This document shows, one piece after another, positions 1 to 10,736 of a stretch of 64,000 bases of DNA (the first letter of the stretch is position 1; each line of letters begins with the position of its first letter). Below the pieces are notes generated by a model. It was given only the letters and a program-made list of their open reading frames with translations. It did not search any database and was not told the origin of the DNA. Position numbers and translations under genes: made by a program. This DNA is from Corynebacterium urogenitale. GTDB lineage: Bacteria; Actinomycetota; Actinomycetes; Mycobacteriales; Mycobacteriaceae. Where the stretch lies: positions 186,001 through 250,000 of the forward strand of contig NZ_CP045032.1 of the NCBI RefSeq assembly GCF_009026825.1, given 5' to 3'.

Positions 1-2808
<2,808 letters not shown>

Positions 2809-2930
2809 CAATCACTTGTTGTGAGCTTTGTTGCGTAAGTGTAGATAGTCGCGTTTGCTGTGCAGTGTCTGGGACAACACGGTCACTGGCTGCCTTTTGG
2901 TGGTGGTTGGGTGTTTGTTCTTGTTTGTTT
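2809..2930 (+). other. 23S-5S spacer, no tRNA
   Basis: The spacer is T/G-rich and contains no tRNA-like cloverleaf that I can see. It must hold the processing stems for the two rRNAs. Confidence 0.6.
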
Positions 2931-3047
2931 TGTCGGTGGTTTTAGCGGCGGGGTCACGCCCGGTCCCTTTCCGAACCCGGAAGCTAAGCCTGTCTGCGCC
3001 GATGGTACTGCACCTGGGAGGGTGTGGGAGAGTAGGTCACCGCCGGC
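2931..3047 (+). rRNA. rrf: 5S ribosomal RNA
   Basis: About 117 nt. The 5' end (GTCGGTGGT) pairs with the 3' end (ACCGCCGGC) to form helix I. The internal CCGAACCCGGAAG block and the GGGAGAGTAGGTC block are the usual 5S landmarks. It follows the 23S gene directly, as in a normal 16S-23S-5S operon. The ends are good to a few bases. Confidence 0.95.
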
Positions 3048-3065
3048 TTTATACCTTTGTTGTTT

Positions 3066-3121
3066 GTGGAGTGTGGGAGAAGAACCTGTTTGGGGTTTTT
3101 CTTCCATGCTCCACTTTCGCA
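3066..3121 (+). terminator. rRNA operon terminator
   Basis: A long imperfect hairpin, 3066-3114, with outer arms GTGGAG and CTCCAC and further pairing between GGGAGAAGAACC and GGTTTTTCTTCC. It lies 20 bases after the 5S gene and before an A/T-rich stretch. Confidence 0.7.
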
Positions 3122-3165
3122 TACCCAAAAACTTTAAAACTACCTAAATTAACTTGTCTAACGTA

Positions 3166-4710
3166 ATGTCGCATACCTCTCCGCAGCCCCAAACACCGCA
3201 GCCTAGTGCCCAGCATCCGCTGGCTCGATGGCTACTGCTGGCGACGGTCGGAACAGGTGTTTTCCTCATTACTCTGGACAACACGGTTCTGTACACAGCG
3301 TTGCCAACGCTCGTGGAGAGCCTGGACGCCACCAGCTCCGAAATGCTGTGGATCATTAACGCCTATCCGGTGGTCATTGCCGGGCTCCTCCTTGGCACCG
3401 GCACTCTTGGGGACAAGATCGGGCACCGCAGAATGTTCACTATTGGGATGAGCATCTTTGGCGTGGCCTCCGTCGTGGCTGCATTCGCCCCGACCGTGGC
3501 ACTCCTCATCGCTGGCCGCGCCTTGCTGGCCCTTGGCGCGGCGTGCATGATGCCCTCCACCTTGTCTCTCATACGCTTAACTTTTACTAAATCGCGTGAA
3601 TTGTCTTTCGCGATCGGAGTGTGGGCAATGCTCGCTGTCGTCGCCGGTGGCGTGGGCCCCTTGGTTGGCGGGTTGTTGCTGGAATGGTTCTGGTGGGGAT
3701 CAGTATTTTTGCTGAACGTCCCTTTTGCGGTTCTGTCATTGATTGCTATTCCTTTTGTGGCGCCCCGCTCCATTCGCGATCCGGAGAAGCACTGGGACTG
3801 GCTGTCCTCTCTCCAGGCCATGCTCGCGCTCGTGTGCACCGTCGTCGTGATTAAGGAGCTGGCGCACTCACCGCAGAACTGGGGCCTCATCTTCGTCGTC
3901 CTTGTGCTCGGCGCGTTCGGCTGGGTGCTTTTTGTTCGACGTCAACAGCGCCTCTCACAGCCTCTGCTGACACTCGACATTTTTCGCAACCCAGTGTTCG
4001 TCGCGGGAACTATTGGTGCTTCTTTCGCGATGATTGGAATGGTTGGTCTCGAGTTCCTCGTGACCCAGAAGTTCCAGCTAGTGGACGGTTTTACTCCTCT
4101 TCAATCTGGAGTACTCGTTACAGCATCAGCTGCTGGTTCAGCGCTGACCTCTGCGGTTGCAGGAGCGAAGCTGCACGATATTGGTGCTCGGGTTTTGGTG
4201 TCCGGGGGCTTCCTCGCTGCGTCAGTTGGTGCGGCCTTAGTGGCCATCGGGCCTGTGGTCGATGCAACCTGGCTTATTGCCGTGGGGCTGTTTATTGTCG
4301 GTATGGGCCTTGGCGGGGTGATGTCTGTTGCTTCCATGCTCATCATCAGCAATGCACCCGCACATCGCGCAGGAATGGCGTCCTCTGTGGAGGAAGTGTC
4401 CTATGAAATGGGCTCCCTCCTTGCCGTTGCCATCCTCGGCAGCGTCATGTCCTTCGTCTACACGCTGCGCGTTAGTCTTCCCGATGGTTCCCCGGCACGC
4501 GCGAATGACAGCCTGCAGGACGCCCAGTTGGCCATCAAGGATGGGTCGTACGAGCCCGAATTGGCGTCGAACATCATGAATGCGGTGACGGACAGCTACC
4601 TAGACGCCTTCATCAGCAGTGCGGTATTGGTCTCGGTGATTCTCTTCCTCGGCGCGGCGGTCACCAGCCGGCAGCTCAAGGGCTATGTACTGCCAGAGGA
4701 CGAAGACTAA
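3166..4710 (+). CDS. MFS drug exporter, DHA2/QacA-like, 14 TM
   Basis: 514-residue proton-driven efflux protein of the inner membrane. The N-terminal helix carries the DHA2 signature LDNTVLYTALPTL, the loop after TM2 reads GTLGDKIGHRR (MFS motif A), and about 14 hydrophobic stretches follow, with a long soluble loop near residues 430-465. The length fits the 14-TM QacA/SmvA/EmrB group. The substrate cannot be read from sequence; quaternary ammonium compounds or other lipophilic cations are the family's usual load. I chose the ATG at 3166; a TTG at 3154 is in frame, but neither has a clear ribosome-binding site. It stands alone between the rRNA operon and a convergent pseudouridine synthase gene. 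Confidence 0.88.
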   Translation: MSHTSPQPQTPQPSAQHPLARWLLLATVGTGVFLITLDNTVLYTALPTLVESLDATSSEMLWIINAYPVVIAGLLLGTGTLGDKIGHRRMFTIGMSIFGVASVVAAFAPTVALLIAGRALLALGAACMMPSTLSLIRLTFTKSRELSFAIGVWAMLAVVAGGVGPLVGGLLLEWFWWGSVFLLNVPFAVLSLIAIPFVAPRSIRDPEKHWDWLSSLQAMLALVCTVVVIKELAHSPQNWGLIFVVLVLGAFGWVLFVRRQQRLSQPLLTLDIFRNPVFVAGTIGASFAMIGMVGLEFLVTQKFQLVDGFTPLQSGVLVTASAAGSALTSAVAGAKLHDIGARVLVSGGFLAASVGAALVAIGPVVDATWLIAVGLFIVGMGLGGVMSVASMLIISNAPAHRAGMASSVEEVSYEMGSLLAVAILGSVMSFVYTLRVSLPDGSPARANDSLQDAQLAIKDGSYEPELASNIMNAVTDSYLDAFISSAVLVSVILFLGAAVTSRQLKGYVLPEDED

Positions 4711-4733
4711 GACGCAGAGCGAACAAAGGCAGA

Positions 4734-5765
4734 TTAAAAACGGCTCTCGAAGGAGCGCGGCTGCCCCGTGATCGGATCCGTGAACTCTAACTTCTTGGCG
4801 ATCAGGCCCATAGGGCGCGAAAAATCTTCATCTTCCACAAATACAGGACGCGGCAACTCTGCATCGGGATGAGTGAGGGCATCATCCGAGAGCGCCTCGT
4901 AGAGCGGGTCATTAATAATCGGCAGGCCGAAAGAACGCATCGCGACACGCAACTGATGCGTGCGGCCCGTCCCCGGCTGCAGCGTCCACACCAGTACGCC
5001 GCGCCCTTCCCGCTGCTCCTCACGAAGGCCAAGCACGCGCGTCACTGCGTTCATCTCCCCTTGGGATACGGACTCATCCACATACGTGGACAGACGCCCA
5101 CGGATCTTCACCATGTGATGGCGAAGCACCCAGGGCTCGGATTCCGTTGGTGCGGGCCACTCCTGCCAGTCGTGAAAACGCTCAAGTGCTGCATAGGGAG
5201 CGTCATGCGGAAGGGGTGTCAGGGCTTCGTAGGTTTTCGTGGGCAGACGACGATCAAACATCGTCTGATAAGCCCCGCGGACCTCTGGCCGTGTTGTCAG
5301 CATCAGCACCCCGCGGGTGAGACGGTCCAGACGGTGGCACGGGGAAAGGTCGGAGTTCCCGAACTGGACACGCGCCTTGACCAGGGCGGTCTGCGTGATG
5401 TGCTGCCCACGGGGGAGCGTGGAAAGGAACGGAGGCTTATCCACGACGAGCAGAGTGTCATCTTGGAAAATGAGGTCGAGATCGCCGGGAACCTCGCGTT
5501 CCGGGGCAGGACGGCGATAGAAGTTCACAAACGTGCCCTGCCGGAGCATCGCCTGTGGGGCGAGCTGCTCACCCGAATCGAGAACTACTTCCCCCGCCGC
5601 GAAGCGCTGTGCGACAGCGGTGCGATCATCCTCCGGATGGCGGTGACGCTGGGTGGAAATGAGATGCCAAATAAAGTCCTCAGCTACGACCGGATCCGCC
5701 CACTCCAACGGCACCTGAGCACGCGTGGGATTCAAACCACTTCGTATTGGCAAAGCATTCTTCAC
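4734..5765 (-). CDS. RluA-family pseudouridine synthase
   Basis: 343 residues. It isomerises uridine to pseudouridine in rRNA or tRNA. The catalytic motif HRLDRLTRG contains the aspartate nucleophile; LLVVDKPPFLS upstream and PGTGRTHQLRVAM near the C-terminus are the other RluA/RsuA-family blocks. The N-terminal ~100 residues carry a short S4-like region and the segment STQRHRHPEDD, which I recall from actinobacterial members. The GTG start is preceded by GGGAG at a spacing of 8. The target uridine cannot be assigned. The gene converges on the MFS exporter and diverges from a small peptide gene only 17 bases away. Confidence 0.9.
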   Translation of the reverse strand: MKNALPIRSGLNPTRAQVPLEWADPVVAEDFIWHLISTQRHRHPEDDRTAVAQRFAAGEVVLDSGEQLAPQAMLRQGTFVNFYRRPAPEREVPGDLDLIFQDDTLLVVDKPPFLSTLPRGQHITQTALVKARVQFGNSDLSPCHRLDRLTRGVLMLTTRPEVRGAYQTMFDRRLPTKTYEALTPLPHDAPYAALERFHDWQEWPAPTESEPWVLRHHMVKIRGRLSTYVDESVSQGEMNAVTRVLGLREEQREGRGVLVWTLQPGTGRTHQLRVAMRSFGLPIINDPLYEALSDDALTHPDAELPRPVFVEDEDFSRPMGLIAKKLEFTDPITGQPRSFESRF

Positions 5766-5782
5766 AGGTTAAACTCCCACGT

Positions 5783-5947
5783 ATGGATCTGAACGCAATT
5801 TTCTCGCAGCTGGTTGACTTCTTCTCTACCGATTTCGGTGCGATGATCGGCAAGTTCCTGAGCGGACTGTACCACTTCCTGTTCCCAGCAAACGCGCCAG
5901 CAGCAACCGACGTGCCACTGCCGGAGACCATGAAGCCACGCGGCTAA
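5783..5947 (+). CDS. 54-residue amphipathic peptide, porin-like candidate
   Basis: MDLNAIFSQLVDFFSTDFG opens a single helix-prone stretch of about 30 residues with aromatic and hydrophobic faces and no signal peptide, followed by a Pro/Ala-rich tail ending in ETMKPRG. Corynebacterial outer-membrane porins PorA and PorH are signal-less acidic peptides of 40-60 residues that also often begin MDL or MEN, so the resemblance is suggestive only. A longer in-frame start at 5747 would overlap the divergent rluA-like gene; ATG 5783 has only a weak AGG 13 bases upstream. A strong terminator follows 70 bases later, which supports a real monocistronic unit. Confidence 0.55.
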   Translation: MDLNAIFSQLVDFFSTDFGAMIGKFLSGLYHFLFPANAPAATDVPLPETMKPRG

Positions 5948-6019
5948 AGGCCCAAGCGCCCAACACTCACCGACAAACCCCGACAACCCACTCACATTTC
6001 AGCTCTTCAACCCACATAA

Positions 6020-6051
6020 ACAGCCGGCGCCACACCGTCGGCTGTTTTCTT
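6020..6051 (+). terminator. rho-independent terminator
   Basis: Stem ACAGCCG...CGGCTGT with further pairing inside, then TTTTCTTTT. It ends the small peptide transcript. Confidence 0.85.
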
Positions 6052-6156
6052 TTGCCCCCGTGGTGGCGGGCGGCAAAAAACGGGGGATAATGGGTTATAG
6101 AAGACGTGACTGACATCTAAGACTTTTCCGATACCGAAGCAAAGGACGTGGTTCAC

Positions 6157-7062
6157 ATGACCTCTCCAGCAGTCAAGGACATCGTGGTAGCTGTCGATGG
6201 CTCCGAGGCCTCCGACATTGCAGTTCAGTGGGCAGCGAACACCGCACTGAAGCGCAATCAGCCGATCAAGCTGGTGACCGCCTACAGCATGCCGCAGTTC
6301 ATGTACGCCGACGGCATGGTCCCACCCCAGGAGCTCTACGATGAGCTCGAGGGAGAAGCAGGCGACAAGCTGGATCACGCCCGCCGCATCGTCGCAGACT
6401 TCGACTCTTCCATTTCCGTCACCGCAGAGGTGAAGGAATCCTCCCCAATCGATTACCTGCTCGAGTTGTCCGAGACCGCGGAGATGATCGTCATGGGTTC
6501 TCGCGGCCTCGGTGGGCTGTCCGGCCTGGTCATGGGGTCCGTCTCCGCCGCTGTTGTCTCCCACGCCGATTGCCCCGTGGTCGTGGTGCGCAAGGACAAC
6601 CACGTCACCGAGGAGAACAAGTACGGCCCGGTGGTCGTCGGTGTGGACGGTTCCGCTGTGTCCCGCAAGGCTCTGGAGATGGCCTTCCAGGAAGCAGATG
6701 CCCGCGGAGCGGTGCTCCGAGCCGTGCATGCCTGGTCCGATGCTCAGTTCCACTCCTCCTACATCGGCGTGGTAGAGGCTCAGTCCCAGATGGAGACCCT
6801 CATCGCAGAGCAGAAGGAGCTGCTGGGTGAGGAGCTGGCACCATTCGTCAAGCAGTTCCCGAACGTCAAGGTGGACGAGATTGTGGAGCGCGAGCGTCCA
6901 ATCCACTCCTTGAAGGAAGCTGCGGAAGGCGCGCAGCTCATGGTTTTGGGCTCCCACGGCCGCGGTGGTTTCAAGGGCATGCTGCTGGGCTCCACTTCCC
7001 GTGCACTGCTGCAGTACGCGCCGTGCCCGATGATGGTTGTGCGTCCGAAGAGTGCAAACTAG
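6157..7062 (+). CDS. Universal stress protein, tandem UspA domains
   Basis: 301-residue cytoplasmic protein with two Usp domains, about residues 1-150 and 155-300. Each ends with the nucleotide-binding signature: GSRGLGGLSGLVMGSVS in the first, GSHGRGGFKGMLLGSTS in the second. Both keep the G-2x-G-9x-G(S/T) pattern that binds ATP in this family. Tandem Usp proteins are typical of actinobacteria, where they act in stress survival and dormancy. ATG 6157 is preferred because AAAGGA at 6141-6146 sits 10 bases upstream; a GTG at 6148 would be too close to it. The gene is monocistronic, with hairpins on both sides. Confidence 0.93.
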   Translation: MTSPAVKDIVVAVDGSEASDIAVQWAANTALKRNQPIKLVTAYSMPQFMYADGMVPPQELYDELEGEAGDKLDHARRIVADFDSSISVTAEVKESSPIDYLLELSETAEMIVMGSRGLGGLSGLVMGSVSAAVVSHADCPVVVVRKDNHVTEENKYGPVVVGVDGSAVSRKALEMAFQEADARGAVLRAVHAWSDAQFHSSYIGVVEAQSQMETLIAEQKELLGEELAPFVKQFPNVKVDEIVERERPIHSLKEAAEGAQLMVLGSHGRGGFKGMLLGSTSRALLQYAPCPMMVVRPKSAN

Positions 7063-7093
7063 CGCCAATCGGGACTGGTTAGGTCCTGTTCGG

Positions 7094-7170
7094 CGGGAGC
7101 ATTAACGCTCCCGATAGCAGTAGAGAAGCGCATCTGCGCCCGCTAAAGGGGACAGATGCGCTTTTCTTTT
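7094..7170 (+). terminator. double terminator after the Usp gene
   Basis: A first short hairpin, CGGGAGC-ATTAAC-GCTCCCG, is followed by a stronger one (AAGCGCATCTG...CAGATGCGCTT) running into TTTTCTTTT at 7125-7170. Confidence 0.85.
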
Positions 7171-7186
7171 GCCTTAACCGGCTATG

Positions 7187-7229
7187 CTCAGTAGAGAAGC
7201 AAAGTAGACCGATACGTCTATCTACTGAG
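7187..7229. promoter_or_regulatory. nested palindrome, probable TetR operator
   Basis: Outer arms CTCAGTAG (7187-7194) and CTACTGAG (7222-7229) are perfect inverted copies. Centred inside them is TAGAC-CGATAC-GTCTA (7205-7220), close in form to the TAGACCGA-type boxes bound by many TetR/AcrR repressors. The site lies 50 bases before the TetR start codon, so autoregulation is the natural reading. Confidence 0.65.
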
Positions 7230-7278
7230 CGCAGTGACATCCGCCCGCACCCAAGGCACGAGCATCGAGGAAAGGTTT

Positions 7279-7902
7279 ATGGCCACAGCAGCGAAGAAGA
7301 CCACGAGCCGTCGGCGCAACCGCCCAGGGCCACGGCAACGTTTGCTCGCTAGCGCCACGAACCTGTTCACCACCGAGGGCATCCGCGTTATCGGCATTGA
7401 CCGTATCCTGCGCGATGCGGATGTCGCCAAGGCCTCCCTGTACTCCCTGTTCGGTTCGAAGGACAACCTCGTCGTCGCTTATCTGGAGGAGCTCGACGCC
7501 AAGTGGCGCGCAGCCTGGACAGAACTGGCTGACGAGCGGGTGAAGCCTGAGGACCGCATCATCGCTTTCTTCGATCTCTGTATCCGCGAAGAACCGAAAA
7601 ACAACTTCCGTGGCTCCCACTTCCAAAATGCGGCTGGTGAATACCCGCGCCCGGAGTGTGAATCCGAGGAGCGCATTCGCGCCGCAGCAATGGAGCACCG
7701 GGACTGGTGCCGCGACACCATGGCGGAGCTGCTTAAGGAGCGCTTCGGCTACTCTTCCCGCACCCTCGCTGACCAGCTCATGGTTTTCCTTGACGGCGGA
7801 CTGGCTGGCTCCAAGATGAGCCGCACCGTCGTGCCACTGGAAACCGCCCGCGATCTCGCGCGCCAGCTACTGCTCACCGCGCCTGCGATGTACAGCATCT
7901 AA
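7279..7902 (+). CDS. TetR/AcrR-family transcriptional regulator
   Basis: 207 residues. After a basic N-terminal tail (KKTTSRRRNRPGPRQ), residues about 17-64 form the TetR helix-turn-helix: ATNLFTTEGIRVIGIDRIL, then DADVAKASLYSLFGSKDNL with the conserved Y-x-x-F-x-S-K-(D/E) recognition block. The rest is the variable ligand and dimer domain. ATG 7279 has GAGGAAAGG upstream; the longer GTG frame starting at 7234 lacks a site and would run into the palindrome region. A nested palindrome upstream is the likely own operator. The ligand is unknown. The target may also include the neighbouring Usp gene, but nothing in the sequence shows that. Confidence 0.9.
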   Translation: MATAAKKTTSRRRNRPGPRQRLLASATNLFTTEGIRVIGIDRILRDADVAKASLYSLFGSKDNLVVAYLEELDAKWRAAWTELADERVKPEDRIIAFFDLCIREEPKNNFRGSHFQNAAGEYPRPECESEERIRAAAMEHRDWCRDTMAELLKERFGYSSRTLADQLMVFLDGGLAGSKMSRTVVPLETARDLARQLLLTAPAMYSI

Positions 7903-7910
7903 GCAATACG

Positions 7911-7927
7911 AGCGCTGTGTCAGCGCT
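7911..7927. terminator. short hairpin between convergent genes
   Basis: AGCGCTG-TGT-CAGCGCT is a perfect 7-bp stem with a 3-base loop. It has no T tract, so termination here is only probable. Confidence 0.35.
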
Positions 7928-7978
7928 GCGTCCCCACCTGTCGCAAGAGGCGAAATTCCCGGCTGAAGGGGAGAGGCG

Positions 7979-9112
7979 TTATTTCTTCGCGTGCCGTGGG
8001 CCACTGGAGCGTGCTTGCTTGTCCGCGTGCTCACGGGTGGGGGAAGCCACGAACTCTGCAACATTCTGACCGGAGTGTTTCTTGCCCCGCTGTGCCGCGT
8101 GTTTTCCTGGCCCCTTGCGCGACTTATACGCCTGCTTCTGTGCCGCCCAATCCTCACGAAATGCCTCCGTGTAGGGCATCTTTTTGTCAAGGTAGCGCTG
8201 AATGGACACAGCCTGCACCGCGGTCCACAGGTTGTTGCATACCCAGTAGATCAGGATGGCCAGCGGCGCTGGGCCAGCAAGGCCGAAGATCCAGGGGAAG
8301 AGCATCACGAGCGGTGCCATGAGAAATAGGAGCCGCATGAAGAAGTGGGAGATAGCCTGGCTATAGTCCATCGTCCTCATAGAACGCCTGATGGAATAGG
8401 CGAAGTTTGCCGTGGTGCAGATTGAGGCGAAGATGATTAGGGGCAGAGCCACCCGCAGGATCTCCGGTTGAGTGATATTGAGGAAGGCCCTCTGGGCGTC
8501 GTCCATTGCGTAATACGCGGGCAGGGGGACATGGAAGAAACGCGCTTCGAGGAAGGCGTCAATGTCCGCCGAACTCAACGGACCGCGGCCGGCGTGCGTG
8601 CTCGTGAGCCCCTCTGCCGGGTTGGAGATGTGCAGCAGCAGGCGATAAAGGCCGATGAAGATGGGAATTTGGATCAACATTGGCAAGCAGCCATCGCGCA
8701 TCTTGTATTCCGCGTTCTTCTGCAACTCCAAGCGCTTGAGCCGCGCTTCACGCTGCGATTGCCGATCCTTCTTGTCCTTGTATTCGTTGGTGATCTCACG
8801 CAGGTGCGGGCGGAGGTTCGCCAGTACGCGCGTTGAGTGGTACTGGCGATAAGCCACCGGCAGCAGGAGCGCGCGGACAGTCAGCACCAACAGGGGAATG
8901 CAGAACAGCCACGCTTGGGATGCATCCATCCCAAACACATTGTGGAAAAGGAGGTGCCACGCCTTGAGGACAAGGGCGACGGGGTACTCCACAATAATCA
9001 TGAGATTGAGGATACTTAGTGGGGGTGCGCGCAGCCACCGTAACGGGCTGATTACTACGGGCATTGTTGCGATCGCCGCGTCAGCCTCGTTCCTGCGCTC
9101 TCGATGAGCCAC
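7979..9112 (-). CDS. YidC/Oxa1-family membrane protein insertase
   Basis: 377 residues. It inserts and folds inner-membrane proteins. The segment from about residue 60 to 300 holds the Oxa1/YidC core: TM pair, the cytoplasmic loop with the basic helix LRPHLREITNEYKDKKDRQSQ, CLPMLIQIPIFIGLYRLL, and three further helices ending in LAILIYWVCNNLWTAVQ. The C-terminal 60 residues are a strongly basic tail (KSRKGPGKHAAQRGKKHSGQ), typical of ribosome-contacting tails of YidC paralogues. It is not in the rpmH-rnpA-oriC context, so this is likely a second YidC. GTG 9112 has AAGGA upstream. It diverges from the sortase gene. Confidence 0.9.
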   Translation of the reverse strand: MAHRERRNEADAAIATMPVVISPLRWLRAPPLSILNLMIIVEYPVALVLKAWHLLFHNVFGMDASQAWLFCIPLLVLTVRALLLPVAYRQYHSTRVLANLRPHLREITNEYKDKKDRQSQREARLKRLELQKNAEYKMRDGCLPMLIQIPIFIGLYRLLLHISNPAEGLTSTHAGRGPLSSADIDAFLEARFFHVPLPAYYAMDDAQRAFLNITQPEILRVALPLIIFASICTTANFAYSIRRSMRTMDYSQAISHFFMRLLFLMAPLVMLFPWIFGLAGPAPLAILIYWVCNNLWTAVQAVSIQRYLDKKMPYTEAFREDWAAQKQAYKSRKGPGKHAAQRGKKHSGQNVAEFVASPTREHADKQARSSGPRHAKK

Positions 9113-9184
9113 CGAGGATCCTTGTTGTGGCCTTCCATGAACATTGAGTTATTTGCGTGGGACTGAGTGTGATAATAAACAACC

Positions 9185-9976
9185 ATGAGCAAACACCAGC
9201 AGCGTCCAAGGTTGGATCCCCTCAGCGTCCTCGGGGAACTCCTGGTGACCTTCGGCGTGATCGCACTGCTCTTTGCCTTCTGGGAGGTCGTGTGGACGGA
9301 CGTGCAGTCGGGTCGGCAGCAGTCCGCTGTGGCCCAGGACCTCGACGGCCAGTGGGATGACCGCAATCCCCGCCCCCTGACGGAGCCCTCCGAGGGCGCG
9401 GCATTTGCCCGCCTTTTCATCCCTAGCTTTGGCTCGGATTACAACTATGCCGTGGTCAAGGGCGTAGCGGACGAAGACCTCGACAAGGGCCCTGGGCATT
9501 ACATGGACACCCAGGATCCAGGACAGCCGGGCAATTTTGCATTGGCCGGTCACCGGGTGGGACGTGGTTCCCCGTTCAATAATCTGGGGGACCTCAATAG
9601 CTGCGATCCGATCGTGGTGGAGACTGCTGGCGCATGGTACGTCTACCGCATCTTGCCCATCGATGCGGCACCGGAGCAGCGCAGGGCCGTGGCTGGGGAG
9701 TGCATGGAGCCGCAGCTGGCGGATCGCATGTCCACCGGCGAGTATGCCAACGTCAATGGGCGCTTCATTACGACCCCGAACGATATCAACGTCATTAACC
9801 CGGTTCCGAGCACACCGAGTATCGAGGTCTCTCCGGATGATGCGGCACTTTTGACGATGACCACCTGCCATCCGCAGTTTTCCAATGCGGAGCGCATGAT
9901 CGTGCACGCTGTGCTGGTGCGGGCGGCCGCGAAGCAGGACGGCTACGTGCCACCGGAGATGACGAGGGAGGCATAA
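9185..9976 (+). CDS. class E sortase
   Basis: 263-residue membrane-anchored transpeptidase that would attach LPXTG/LAXTG-type proteins to the cell wall. One N-terminal TM (about residues 14-34, VLGELLVTFGVIALLFAFW) is followed by the catalytic domain with the triad His123 (AGHRVGRGSPF), Cys228 (LTMTTCHPQ) and Arg237 (SNAERM). The LTTC-H-P-x-F-S-x-x-x-R form is that of class E, the housekeeping sortase of many high-GC actinobacteria. No sorting-signal substrate lies in the window. A 51-codon membrane gene follows with no gap. Confidence 0.93.
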   Translation: MSKHQQRPRLDPLSVLGELLVTFGVIALLFAFWEVVWTDVQSGRQQSAVAQDLDGQWDDRNPRPLTEPSEGAAFARLFIPSFGSDYNYAVVKGVADEDLDKGPGHYMDTQDPGQPGNFALAGHRVGRGSPFNNLGDLNSCDPIVVETAGAWYVYRILPIDAAPEQRRAVAGECMEPQLADRMSTGEYANVNGRFITTPNDINVINPVPSTPSIEVSPDDAALLTMTTCHPQFSNAERMIVHAVLVRAAAKQDGYVPPEMTREA

Positions 9977-10132
9977 ATGTACGCAGCGTTGTGGCGGGCC
10001 CTGCCGGGCCCATGGTGGGTGAAGTTGGCGATCGTGGTGGCCATCCTCGTGGGAGTGTTCTTCCTGTTGATGGAGGTTGTCTTCCCATGGGTTGGCCCGA
10101 TGATGCCGTGGAATGACGTCGCCGTGTCCTAG
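9977..10132 (+). CDS. 51-residue membrane protein behind the sortase
   Basis: The ATG follows the sortase TAA directly. The peptide begins MYAALWRALPGPWWVK, crosses the membrane once (VAILVGVFFLLMEVVFPWV) and ends MMPWNDVAVS. I recall proteins with the same W-R-x-L-P-G-P opening and PFNDVTV-like end beside class E sortases and in the pkn/crgA region of other actinobacteria. The function is unknown; translational coupling suggests a partner of the sortase. GAGGGAGG lies just upstream within the sortase end and can serve as its ribosome-binding site. Confidence 0.75.
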   Translation: MYAALWRALPGPWWVKLAIVVAILVGVFFLLMEVVFPWVGPMMPWNDVAVS

Positions 10133-10142
10133 AGGCCGTGTC

Positions 10143-10736
10143 CTAAAGACCGAGGTTTTTGATTGCCTCGGCGGTGATGTCACGTGGTTTGGCAGAATCC
10201 GGCTGTTCGGAGAACGTCACGACCGCATCCTCGTCCTTCCATACGGCGTAGAGGGATCCTCCGCCGTCTTTGCTGCCTTTGAGCCCACCACTCCAGTCTT
10301 CGGGTTCAAGAGCTTTGAGGGTTTCGTCGATCGGGGCAGCATGATCCACGACAGCCACGGCATCCGAGTTTGTGGTCATCTTCCGCACCATGACCTGGAC
10401 GGCTGGGGTGTCCTCGTAGGACCAGAAGACGCATGCCGGTGGGTCGAAACGCGTGTCCACGCCGATGCCCGTAATGCGTTGGCCGTTCGTGTTCTGAACC
10501 CACTCGGTATCTAGGTAGGGACAAGCTGGTTGTAACTGCCCCTGACCGATGAACGCGGGGCGTGCGTCGATAGGCAGTTCAGTACCGTGTACGGGTTCTA
10601 CGGTGCGTTCTGCCGCCGTGGTGTCCGAGTCTCCGCCTGCCGTGCCGCCGTCCTGCCCGCAGGAGGTGAGGAGGAGTGAGACCGACGCCACGAGTGCGAG
10701 GGTGGCGCGACCCCTATGAGCGGCAGGGCGACGCAT
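10143..10736 (-). CDS. secreted lipoprotein, DUF2020-like
   Basis: 197 residues. The signal peptide ends in a lipobox (LLLTSC, Cys about residue 26), so the mature protein should be lipid-anchored on the outer face of the membrane. A Gly/Asp/Thr linker follows, then a domain of about 140 residues with paired cysteines (ACPYLDTEWV and DPPACVFWSYED). The pattern recalls the corynebacterial DUF2020 family, an assignment from memory. Its ATG overlaps the lsr2 stop codon by one base, so the two are probably co-transcribed with lsr2 first. The function is unknown. Confidence 0.75.
   Translation of the reverse strand: MRRPAAHRGRATLALVASVSLLLTSCGQDGGTAGGDSDTTAAERTVEPVHGTELPIDARPAFIGQGQLQPACPYLDTEWVQNTNGQRITGIGVDTRFDPPACVFWSYEDTPAVQVMVRKMTTNSDAVAVVDHAAPIDETLKALEPEDWSGGLKGSKDGGGSLYAVWKDEDAVVTFSEQPDSAKPRDITAEAIKNLGL

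Noticed and set aside
2809..2930. tRNA in the 23S-5S spacer
   Set aside because: No cloverleaf or T-loop sequence is present.
4869..5792. 307-codon frame opposite the RluA-type gene
   Set aside because: It is the antisense shadow of a clearly conserved pseudouridine synthase; its translation resembles no protein family.
6007..7068. 353-codon frame opposite the universal stress protein gene
   Set aside because: Antisense shadow with His/Leu-rich composition caused by the codon bias of the real gene; it also crosses a terminator.
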